A stretch of DNA of 38,327 bases. It comes from Hydrogenophaga sp. Lineage in GTDB: Bacteria; Pseudomonadota; Gammaproteobacteria; Burkholderiales; Burkholderiaceae_C. The stretch's first letter is position 1. Every line of letters begins with the position of its first letter. The stretch lies in assembly GCA_011391495.1 (NCBI GenBank), contig JAABQK010000024.1, positions 1 through 38,327 of the forward strand, written 5' to 3'. The position numbers and the translations under genes are program-made. Under the pieces are notes generated by a model. That model worked only from the letters and a program-made list of their open reading frames with translations. It had not been told where the DNA came from and ran no database searches. This document shows positions 1-8,678 of the stretch, piece by piece.

Positions 1-768
1 ATGGCCCATGCGCTTGCCGGCCGGTGCCGTCACACCGGCGATGAAGCCGACGATCGGTTTCTTCATGTTTTCCTTGCACCACATCGCGGCTTCGGCTTCG
101 TCCGGGCCACCGATCTCGCCGATCATGATCACGGCGTCGGTGTCGGGATCGTCGTTGAAGGCCTTCATCACGTCGATGTGCTTCAGACCGTTGATCGGGT
201 CACCACCGATACCGACGGCGCTGGACTGGCCCAGGCCGATTTCGGTCAGCTGTGCCACGGCTTCATAGGTCAGTGTGCCGGAGCGGGAGACCACGCCGAT
301 GCGGCCCTTGCGGTGGATGTGGCCAGGCATGATGCCGATCTTGATTTCGTCGGGGGTGATCAGGCCGGGGCAGTTGGGACCGAGCAGCAGGGTCTTCTTG
401 CCGCCGGCGGCTTCCTTGGCCTTCATGCGGTTGCGCACTTCGAGCATGTCCTTGACCGGGATGCCTTCGGTGATGCAGATCGCCAGGTCCAGATCGGCCT
501 CGACGGCTTCCCAGATCGCGGCCGCAGCGCCTGCGGGTGGCACGTAGATCACCGAAACTGTAGCGCCGGTTTCCGATGCGGCTTCCTTCACGGAGGCGTA
601 GATCGGGATGTTGAAGATCGACTCGCCGGCCTTCTTCGGATTCACACCGGCGACAAAGCAGTTCTTGCCGTTCGCATATTCCTGGCACTTCTCCGTGTGG
701 AACTGGCCGGTCTTGCCGGTGATGCCCTGGGTGATGACCTTGGTGTCTTTGTTGATGTAGATCGACAT
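1..768 (-). CDS. sucD: Succinyl-CoA synthetase (ADP-forming) alpha subunit, 3' part missing
   Basis: SucD is the alpha subunit of the TCA-cycle enzyme that converts succinyl-CoA to succinate with formation of ATP or GTP. The protein starts [21 protein letters not shown], with the N-terminal CoA-binding Rossmann fold, followed by the ligase motifs [10 protein letters not shown] (about residues 125-135), [10 protein letters not shown] and GIGGDPI. The visible part is 256 codons of an expected 290-297. The last visible codon is the histidine of the GKRMGH motif, which in the family is the phosphorylated active-site histidine, so the window cuts the gene exactly at the catalytic residue. The start ATG lies 63 bases after the sucC stop on the same strand, so the two genes form one operon. 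Identification is very secure; only the C-terminal end is unseen. Confidence 0.97.
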   Translation of the reverse strand, partial: MSIYINKDTKVITQGITGKTGQFHTEKCQEYANGKNCFVAGVNPKKAGESIFNIPIYASVKEAASETGATVSVIYVPPAGAAAAIWEAVEADLDLAICITEGIPVKDMLEVRNRMKAKEAAGGKKTLLLGPNCPGLITPDEIKIGIMPGHIHRKGRIGVVSRSGTLTYEAVAQLTEIGLGQSSAVGIGGDPINGLKHIDVMKAFNDDPDTDAVIMIGEIGGPDEAEAAMWCKENMKKPIVGFIAGVTAPAGKRMGH

Positions 769-831
769 GGTGGACCTTATTCAGTGGGGGACAGAGCTGA
801 AGGCCTGTCCCGCAAGATTTTTGAACTGTGC

Positions 832-1998
<1,167 letters not shown>

Positions 1999-2084
1999 GA
2001 GGTCTCTCTCAGACTGGAGGTTGTGCGAGCCCGCCAAAGGACCGGACTGGCTCGCGGGCAGTGAACACGGCAGCCGGCGACTGT

Positions 2085-2165
2085 ATCATGGTGCAACGCA
2101 CCAATATATAAGCAGCGGCTTACGTAATACATAATTATAGAAGCCGACGCTGAACCCTGACTGAC
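2085..2165. promoter_or_regulatory. Divergent sucCD/argC intergenic region with several dyads
   Basis: This AT-rich island lies in otherwise GC-rich sequence between sucC (minus) and argC (plus). On the minus strand a perfect TATAAT occurs at 2139-2134, a good -10 for sucCD with no clear -35; it would give an untranslated leader of about 130 bases. Downstream of it lie a perfect inverted repeat TGGTGC-AAC-GCACCA (2089-2103), a second, TAAGC-AGCG-GCTTA (2109-2122), and an overlapping 8-bp palindrome TTACGTAA (2120-2127). These could be operators or leader hairpins. The proteins binding them are not known to me. Confidence 0.5.
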
Positions 2166-2181
2166 ATTCACAGGAGACGCC

Positions 2182-3105
2182 ATGGCCAAAATATTCATCG
2201 ACGGCGAGGCCGGCACCACCGGCCTGCAGATCCGCGAGCGGCTGCAAACAATGCCGCAGGTCGAGTTGCTCAGCATCGCACCGGAGCGGCGCAAAGACCC
2301 CGAAGCCAAGCGCGAGCTGATGGCACAGGCCGATCTCGTCATCCTCTGTCTGCACGACGACGCCGCCGTCGAGTCGGTGGCCATGGTCGACAGCCTGAGC
2401 GGGCACCAGCCGCGCATCATCGACGCTTCGACCGCACACCGTTGCGCGCCCGGATGGGTGTACGGTTTTCCCGAACTCTGCGCCAGCCAGCGCGGGGCGG
2501 TACAAACCGCCGAACGCGTGGCCAACCCGGGTTGCTACGCCACCGGTGCCATCGCCCTGCTGCGCCCGCTGGTGGACGCTGGCCTGCTTCCGAAAGACTT
2601 CCCGGTTTCGCTGCCCTCGGTGAGCGGCTACTCGGGTGGCGGCCGCACCATGATCGAAGCCTATGAGAGAGGCGAGGCGCCACTGCACGAGGCCTACGCG
2701 CTGGGCCTGTCGCACAAGCACCTGCCCGAGATCCTGCGTTACACCGGCCTGAACCGCCGACCCATTTTCATCCCCGCCGTGGGCAATTTCCGCCAGGGCA
2801 TGCTGGTGCAACTGCCGCTGCACCTGGACGATCTGCCCGGCGCGCCGAAGGCCAGCGACCTGCACGATGCGCTGGTGGCGCACTACGCCTCGAGCGTGGC
2901 GGAAGGTGGCTGGGTCAGCGTGATGCCGGCCACGGCCGACGGCAAGCTCGACGCCACCGCGCTGAACGACACCAACCAGCTGGAACTTCGCGTGTACGCC
3001 AACGAAGCCCATCGCCACGCGGTGCTGATCGCCCGGCTGGACAACCTGGGCAAGGGCGCCAGCGGCGCCGCGGTGCAGAACCTGCAGCTGATGCTGGGGA
3101 TCTGA
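2182..3105 (+). CDS. argC: N-acetyl-gamma-glutamyl-phosphate reductase, short (type 2) form
   Basis: ArgC reduces N-acetylglutamyl phosphate to N-acetylglutamate semialdehyde with NADPH, the third step of arginine synthesis in the cytoplasm. The 307-residue protein opens with [15 protein letters not shown], the nucleotide-binding glycine loop of the short ArgC class, has IDASTAHR (about residues 80-87), and contains [10 protein letters not shown], whose cysteine (about residue 114) is the catalytic thiol. SVSGYSGGG and GNFRQGMLV are further family motifs. The ATG at 2182 is preceded by CAGGAGA, a good ribosome binding site. It stands alone, without other arg genes, divergent from sucCD and convergent with recX. 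The short length and the [10 protein letters not shown] motif place it in the type 2 group rather than the 340-350 residue type 1 enzymes. Confidence 0.95.
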   Translation: MAKIFIDGEAGTTGLQIRERLQTMPQVELLSIAPERRKDPEAKRELMAQADLVILCLHDDAAVESVAMVDSLSGHQPRIIDASTAHRCAPGWVYGFPELCASQRGAVQTAERVANPGCYATGAIALLRPLVDAGLLPKDFPVSLPSVSGYSGGGRTMIEAYERGEAPLHEAYALGLSHKHLPEILRYTGLNRRPIFIPAVGNFRQGMLVQLPLHLDDLPGAPKASDLHDALVAHYASSVAEGGWVSVMPATADGKLDATALNDTNQLELRVYANEAHRHAVLIARLDNLGKGASGAAVQNLQLMLGI

Positions 3106-3189
3106 CCCCCCCTGCGCCGCTGTGCGGCTTCCCCCATGGGGGACCATCCCCTTGGCCCGGCAGAGCCGGCTCCTCGGCGTGTGCTGGAC
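3106..3189 (+). repeat. Intergenic three-hairpin repeat, copy A
   Basis: The element starts directly after the argC stop. It consists of a C-run followed by three successive inverted repeats: GCCGC-TGT-GCGGC (3116-3128), CCCCCATGGGGG (3131-3142), and CCGGC-AGA-GCCGG (3157-3169), ending with CTCCTCGGCGTGTGCTGGAC. The same order of hairpins and the same right-hand end recur at 6335, 12312 and 24911. A T-run at about 3210-3217 follows and may help terminate argC. It lies between the convergent argC and recX genes. Confidence 0.75.
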
Positions 3190-3222
3190 GAGGCACTTGC
3201 TCCGGCGGGGTTTTTTCGGGGC

Positions 3223-3672
3223 TCAGCCGTCTTCGACGCCGCTGACCACGCGGCGGATCGTGTCGCCGCCAAACCCGCGCGTCGCCAGGAACCGCATCTG
3301 CCTGGCACGCTCGGACGCGTCGGTCGGCGGGACACCAAACTTCTTGCGCCACACCTCGCGGGCGCGTTCCACTTCCGTGCCCTGCAGGCCGGCCACCGCT
3401 TGTGCCACCGCCTCGGGGCTCAGGCCCTTGGCCTGCAGCTCCTGGCGAACCCGGGCGGCACCGAGTCGCCCGGCCCGACGGTGCAGCACGGATTCCAGCA
3501 CGCGCTGCTCGCTGATGAAGCCCTTGGCCTGCAATTCGTCGAGCGCACGCGCCAGCTCGCCAGGCTCAGCCTCGTGGGCACTGAGCTTGCGCTCCAGTTC
3601 GGCGCGCGAATGCTCGCGACCGGACAGCAGGCGCAGGGCACGCCCCTTGATGGAAATCTGGTTGAAGGCCAT
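3223..3672 (-). CDS. recX: Regulatory protein RecX
   Basis: RecX is a small cytoplasmic protein that binds RecA filaments and limits their extension, tempering recombination and the SOS response. The 149-residue sequence starts MAFNQISIKGRALRLLSGREHSR and has three helical repeats: an N-terminal LSGREHSRAELERKL unit, a middle GFISEQRVLESVLHRRAGRLGAARVRQEL unit (about residues 48-77), and a C-terminal GVPPTDASERARQMRFLATRGFGGDTIRRV unit (about 113-145). The ATG at 3672 is chosen because it gives the standard RecX start; longer in-frame versions run into the recA coding region. It begins 49 bases after the recA stop on the same strand, the usual recA-recX operon, so it should share the SOS-regulated recA promoter. 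Confidence 0.93.
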   Translation of the reverse strand: MAFNQISIKGRALRLLSGREHSRAELERKLSAHEAEPGELARALDELQAKGFISEQRVLESVLHRRAGRLGAARVRQELQAKGLSPEAVAQAVAGLQGTEVERAREVWRKKFGVPPTDASERARQMRFLATRGFGGDTIRRVVSGVEDG

Positions 3673-3721
3673 GGCTTGGCTGGCCCGCCGTCCGCAGATG
3701 GACGGACAGCGGCGCCCCCGT

Positions 3722-4831
<1,110 letters not shown>

Positions 4832-4890
4832 TTGAAGCTCCTGAGCGTGTGAGTGGGTGTTCGCTTCCTGCATGTGTCGTTGTGTACAGG

Positions 4891-4935
4891 CTGGATGCTT
4901 GAACAGCAGTTTATCGCCGAATACATCTACAACAA
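4891..4935 (-). promoter_or_regulatory. recA promoter with LexA-like (SOS) box
   Basis: On the minus strand TTGTTG (4935-4930) and TAAACT (4913-4908) are separated by 16 bases and form a reasonable sigma-70 promoter for recA. Immediately downstream, CTGTTCAAGCATCCAG (4906-4891) differs at one arm position from the proteobacterial LexA consensus CTGT-N8-ACAG. Its position just after the -10 fits repression by LexA. The assignment rests on motif match and on recA being a classic LexA target. Confidence 0.6.
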
Positions 4936-4970
4936 GTCCCTTATTGGTCAGTTTGCCTTATCATTCTCCG

Positions 4971-5504
4971 ATGCCCGAGCCCCCACTTCTGCAGAGCAGC
5001 ACAGGCCTGCCAGACGACCGCTGGCGCAGCGCTCACCTCGGTCGCCTGATGGGGCTGGCCTTGCGCCGGTTTGACGAGCGCGTGTTGCACCTGATGGCGC
5101 ACGATCCGAACGTACCGCTGGCCTTGTCGAACCTCGCGGCGCGGGCGCAGATCGGCGCGGCGCACATCCACATCACGCGCCACCTGGGCCTGAACGGCTC
5201 ACGCCTGACCGAACTGGCGCAGCAGGCCGGCATGAGCAAACAGGCGATGGGCGATCTGGTGACGCAGTGCGATGCCTGGGGACTGGTCCGGCGCGAGCCG
5301 GACCCGCTGGACGCGCGCGCGCGCCGCATTGTTTTCACCGACACCGGACTGCTCTGGCTGGAAGCCTTCCGCCAGGCGGTGGCACAAGCCGAAACGGAGT
5401 TTCGTGCCCAGGTGGGTGAGGACGTGGCCACGGTGGTGCGGCTGGGTCTGGAGGCTTATGGTTCGGAAACAGCGGGGCCCGCCCGGCGCCAGCCGACCCG
5501 GTGA
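4971..5504 (+). CDS. MarR-family transcriptional regulator
   Basis: This is a predicted winged-helix DNA-binding dimer of the MarR type; its ligand and targets are unknown. In the 177-residue protein the helix-turn-helix is visible at about residues 70-110 (HITRHLGLNGSRLTELAQQAGMSKQAMGDLVTQCDAWGLVRREPDPLDARARRIVFTD in sequence order, ending in the wing), preceded by an N-terminal dimerisation helix with ALRRFDERVLHLM. The ATG at 4971 is chosen because the in-frame extension upstream overlaps the recA promoter and reads as non-family sequence. It is divergent from recA with about 140 bases between the starts, and a two-component system follows 155 bases downstream on the same strand. Family assignment is good; a specific role cannot be given. 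Confidence 0.85.
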   Translation: MPEPPLLQSSTGLPDDRWRSAHLGRLMGLALRRFDERVLHLMAHDPNVPLALSNLAARAQIGAAHIHITRHLGLNGSRLTELAQQAGMSKQAMGDLVTQCDAWGLVRREPDPLDARARRIVFTDTGLLWLEAFRQAVAQAETEFRAQVGEDVATVVRLGLEAYGSETAGPARRQPTR

Positions 5505-5659
5505 AACCCCGGGGGCCGGCAGGCGTGGATTTGGGGGCGCACGCCCTAAAATGAAATCACGCTGCCTCGGCGCGAGTTGCAGGCCGCCGTCGCCACGGAC
5601 GGCGTAGCGTCAACGATCCGAACCCAAAAAATGGCTGCCCGCCAGCCCAGGAGACCTCC
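5505..5659 (+). promoter_or_regulatory. Intergenic region with possible promoter for the two-component system
   Basis: Between the MarR-type gene and the response regulator there is a possible -10 TAAAAT at 5547-5552 without a convincing -35. A small inverted repeat (GCCGTC-GCCACG-GACGGC) lies at about 5588-5605. The response regulator start is preceded by CAGGAGACCTCC, a good ribosome binding site. The promoter call is weak. Confidence 0.35.
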
Positions 5660-6334
5660 ATGCGCATCCTGATTGCCGAAGACGACCAGGTCCTGGCCGA
5701 TGGCCTGCTGCGCAGCCTGCGCGCGGCAGGCGCGGCGGTGGACCATGTGGCCAGTGGCAGCGAGGCCGACGCCGCGCTGATGACGAACAACGAATTCGAC
5801 CTGCTGATCCTCGACCTCGGCCTGCCCAGGATGCACGGGCTGGAAGTGCTCAAACGGCTGCGTTCGCGCGGCTCGACGTTGCCGGTGCTGATCCTGACCG
5901 CGGCCGACAGCGTGGAGGAGCGCGTCAAGGGCCTGGACTACGGCGCCGACGACTACATGGCCAAGCCGTTTTCGCTGCAGGAACTCGAAGCCCGCGTGCG
6001 GGCACTCACGCGCCGCGGCATGGGCGGCAGCACCAACACCATCAAGCACGGCCCGCTCGAATACGACCAGGCCGGTCGCGTGGCGACCATCGAAGGCCGC
6101 ATGGTCGAGCTGTCCGCGCGTGAGCTCGGTCTGCTGGAGGTGCTGCTGCAACGTGCTGGCCGCCTGGTCAGCAAGGACCAGCTGGTCGAGCGCCTGTGCG
6201 AATGGGGTGAAGAGGTGAGCAACAACGCCATCGAGGTCTACATCCACCGCCTGCGCAAGAAGATCGAGAAGGGTCCGATCCGCATCGCCACCGTGCGGGG
6301 CTTGGGTTATTGCCTTGAAAAAATACCTGGGTGA
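5660..6334 (+). CDS. OmpR/PhoB-class response regulator (TctD-like)
   Basis: This is the DNA-binding output partner of the histidine kinase encoded next. The 224-residue protein has an N-terminal receiver domain: acidic pocket EDD at residues 7-9, phospho-acceptor Asp52 in LLILDLGLPRMHG, the conserved Thr in LILTAADS, and Lys in YMAKPFS. The C-terminal winged-helix domain (about residues 125-222) has ELSARELGLLEVLLQRAGRLVSKDQL and the recognition helix NNAIEVYIHRLRKKI, with the wing TVRGLGYCL. It is most like the TctD/QseB branch. In such systems the kinase gene normally overlaps or directly follows; here a 161-base gap with an intergenic repeat separates them. No tricarboxylate transporter genes are nearby, so the signal is open. 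Confidence 0.92.
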   Translation: MRILIAEDDQVLADGLLRSLRAAGAAVDHVASGSEADAALMTNNEFDLLILDLGLPRMHGLEVLKRLRSRGSTLPVLILTAADSVEERVKGLDYGADDYMAKPFSLQELEARVRALTRRGMGGSTNTIKHGPLEYDQAGRVATIEGRMVELSARELGLLEVLLQRAGRLVSKDQLVERLCEWGEEVSNNAIEVYIHRLRKKIEKGPIRIATVRGLGYCLEKIPG

Positions 6335-6430
6335 CGGGCCATCCCCCGCGCCGGGCTTGCAGCCCGACACCCCCCATGGAGCGACGCGAGCGGCCTGGCG
6401 AAGCCAGTCCCGCAGCGCGCCGGGCTGGAA
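6335..6430 (+). repeat. Intergenic three-hairpin repeat, copy B
   Basis: The element begins directly after the response regulator stop, inside what should be a two-gene operon. Hairpins are CGGGCT-TGC-AGCCCG (6352-6366), a degenerate middle stem around CCATGG (6374-6379), and CTGGC-GAA-GCCAG (6395-6407), followed by a right end less like the other copies. Compared with copies A, C and D it is the most diverged. It could fold in the mRNA and uncouple kinase from regulator expression. Confidence 0.6.
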
Positions 6431-6495
6431 CAGCCTCTGCCTGCGGCACGGAGCCTTGAACGCAGTGCTCGCTGGCACCCAGGCTGGTTGTTGAC

Positions 6496-7968
6496 ATGGC
6501 CGACAAGCAACACGAGAGCGAGCGCATCTCCTTCGGGCTGTTCCAGCGCGAGCAGCGCAGCCTGTTTGGCGAGATCCTGGACTGGATGCTCACGCCACTG
6601 CTGCTGCTGTGGCCGCTGTCGCTGGCGCTGACCTGGTTCGTGGCGCAGAGCATCGCCACCAAGCCGTTTGACCGGGCGCTCGAGTTCAACCTGCAGGCAC
6701 TCACGCAGTTCGTGGTGACCAAAGACAACCGGGTCAGCTTCAACCTGACCCCGCAGGCACGCGACCTGCTGCGCGCGGACGACAGCGATCTCGTGTACTA
6801 CCAGTTGCTCGATGCGCGGGGCGAACTGATCAGTGGTGAGAGCGACTTTCCGCTTCCGCGTGACATCGAAACGCCCGAGCCAGGTCGCGTGCTGCTGCGC
6901 GACGACATCGTGCGCGGCGACGAGGTGCGGGTGGCCTACACCTGGCTCTTGCGCAGCAACAACGGCCAGCGCCTGGTGCTGATGCAGGTGGCCGAGACCA
7001 AGGGCAAGCGTTCCACGCTGGCAACCGAAATCATCAAGGGCGTGATGGTGCCGCAGTTCATCATCCTGCCGCTGGCGGTGCTGCTGGTGTGGCTCGCACT
7101 GGTGCGCGGCATCCGCCCGCTCAACGAGCTGGAGCAGCGCATCCGGGCGCGCAAGCCCGACGACCTCAGCCCGATCGAGGAGTCCTTCATTCCGCAGGAA
7201 GTGGCACCCCTGGTGTCATCCATCAACGACCTGCTCACGCGCCTGAAAACCTCGCTGACGACGCAAAAGCGTTTTCTGGCCGATGCCGCCCACCAGCTCA
7301 AGACGCCCCTGGCTGGCCTGCGCATGCAGGCCGATCTGGCGCAGCGCGAGACCGACCCGGTCGAGATTCGCGGTTCGCTGCAGCAGATCGCCCGCTCGAG
7401 CACACGGGCCACGCACACCGTGAACCAGCTGTTGTCGCTGGCGCGCGCGGAAACCACGAGCCGGGTCCTGCCCAATGCCCGCATCGACCTGGCCCGGCTG
7501 GTGAAGGGCGTGGTGCGGGACTCGGTGCCGCGCGCGCTGGAGCACGGCATTGACCTGGGCTATGAGGGTCCCGACGCGGTGCCCGATCACTGCCTGATCG
7601 ACGGTAACCCGACCCTGTTGCAGGAAATGGTGCGCAACCTGGTGGACAACGCGATCAATTATTCGGGTCGAGGCGGCGTGGTGACGGTGCGCGTGCTGCT
7701 GGACCGATTCAGCGGCGTGCAGATCCTGCAGGTGGAAGACAACGGCCCCGGCATCCCGGAGAACGAACGGGACCTGGTGCTGCAGCCGTTCTACCGCGCC
7801 CTGGGCACCAACGTCGATGGCTCTGGCCTGGGCCTGGCCATCGTGCACGAGATCGCTCAGCAGCACGGCGCCACCGTGTTCATGGACGACGCACACCCCG
7901 AGCAGAGCAACCGCGGGCTGCTGGCTTCGATCCGGTTCCAGCCGACCCAGCAGCCGGCTCAGGAGTGA
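6496..7968 (+). CDS. Sensor histidine kinase (TctE-like)
   Basis: This is an inner-membrane sensor kinase that should phosphorylate the adjacent response regulator. The 490-residue protein has a first membrane helix at about 32-52 (MLTPLLLLWPLSLALTWFVA), a periplasmic domain of the two-component sensor kinase N-terminal type (about 55-170), a second membrane helix at about 182-202, a HisKA domain with the phospho-acceptor His266 in LADAAHQLKTPLAG, and an HATPase domain with the N box NLVDNAINYSGRGG, G1 box VEDNGPGIP and G2 box DGSGLGLAIVHE. The ATG at 6496 has no obvious Shine-Dalgarno sequence, and there is no better in-frame start before the stop at 6457-6459. The long repeat-bearing leader before it is unusual for this pair. 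The ligand is unknown. Confidence 0.92.
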   Translation: MADKQHESERISFGLFQREQRSLFGEILDWMLTPLLLLWPLSLALTWFVAQSIATKPFDRALEFNLQALTQFVVTKDNRVSFNLTPQARDLLRADDSDLVYYQLLDARGELISGESDFPLPRDIETPEPGRVLLRDDIVRGDEVRVAYTWLLRSNNGQRLVLMQVAETKGKRSTLATEIIKGVMVPQFIILPLAVLLVWLALVRGIRPLNELEQRIRARKPDDLSPIEESFIPQEVAPLVSSINDLLTRLKTSLTTQKRFLADAAHQLKTPLAGLRMQADLAQRETDPVEIRGSLQQIARSSTRATHTVNQLLSLARAETTSRVLPNARIDLARLVKGVVRDSVPRALEHGIDLGYEGPDAVPDHCLIDGNPTLLQEMVRNLVDNAINYSGRGGVVTVRVLLDRFSGVQILQVEDNGPGIPENERDLVLQPFYRALGTNVDGSGLGLAIVHEIAQQHGATVFMDDAHPEQSNRGLLASIRFQPTQQPAQE

Positions 7969-7980
7969 CCACGCCGGTCA

Positions 7981-7996
7981 GCGGCCAGCCGGCCGC
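7981..7996. terminator. Possible bidirectional stem-loop between kinase and GST genes
   Basis: GCGGCC-AGCC-GGCCGC forms a GC-rich stem-loop in the 40-base gap between the convergent kinase and GST genes. There is no T-run on either side, so termination is only suggested by position. Confidence 0.3.
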
Positions 7997-8008
7997 CAGC
8001 GGGGTCGC

Positions 8009-8662
8009 TCAGGCACCCGCCGGCTGGTACACGTTGAGCTGCAGGCGTTCGCGCTCGACCACCCGCGCCACCGCGGGCAGGGCGGCAAAGCGCTGCGCCA
8101 AAGCCCACAGGGCCGGCAGGCTGGTCGGGTCGATCTCGGCGTAGCCGCCCCAGCGCAGCAGCGTGAGCGCGTAGGCATCCAGCGCCGAGGGTTGCGCCCC
8201 GGCCAGCCAGGGCGTGGCCCGCACCGCCAGCGCCTCGATCTCGCCCAGCAGATTCCGGTACGCCCTGAGCGCAAACGAGCGAATGGCTTTCTGCGCCGCC
8301 TCGTCGTCGGTGAACTTCTGCGGCATGAACACATGGGTGAAGGTGGGGTGCACCGTGTTGTTCATCCACATCAGCGTCGAGAGCGCGTGCGTGCGGCCCA
8401 TGCCCGCAGCGGGCAGGATGCCGGCCTGCGGTAGCTTCGCGTCCAGGTGCAGCAGGATGGCGACGATCTGGGTGATGACCTCGCCACCGTCCACCAGCAC
8501 TGGCACCTGGCCGCGCGGGTTCAGCGCCAGGTACTCGGCCGATCGCTGCTCGCCCTTGTGCAGCTTGACGCTGGTGGGCTCGAACGCCGCGCCGGACAGT
8601 TCCAGCATGGCGTGCGGCACGAAAGAACAGGCGCCGGGGGCGTAGTACAGCTTGAGGCTCAT
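8009..8662 (-). CDS. Glutathione S-transferase family protein
   Basis: This is a soluble thiol transferase of the bacterial GST family, with the substrate unknown. The 217-residue protein starts MSLKLYYAPGACSFVPHAML, the beta-class-like thioredoxin fold N-terminus with the Cys/Ser pair near residues 12-13, continues with LNPRGQVPVLVDGGEVITQIVAILLHL (cis-Pro at the VPVL motif, about residues 51-54), and ends in an all-helical domain with the N-capping motif PSALDAYALTLLRW (about residues 160-175). The ATG at 8662 is preceded by CAGGAGACACCCC. The stop of topB lies just beyond at 8679 on the same strand, 16 bases from this start, so it is probably co-transcribed downstream of topB. Confidence 0.88.
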   Translation of the reverse strand: MSLKLYYAPGACSFVPHAMLELSGAAFEPTSVKLHKGEQRSAEYLALNPRGQVPVLVDGGEVITQIVAILLHLDAKLPQAGILPAAGMGRTHALSTLMWMNNTVHPTFTHVFMPQKFTDDEAAQKAIRSFALRAYRNLLGEIEALAVRATPWLAGAQPSALDAYALTLLRWGGYAEIDPTSLPALWALAQRFAALPAVARVVERERLQLNVYQPAGA

Positions 8663-8678
8663 GGGGTGTCTCCTGGAT

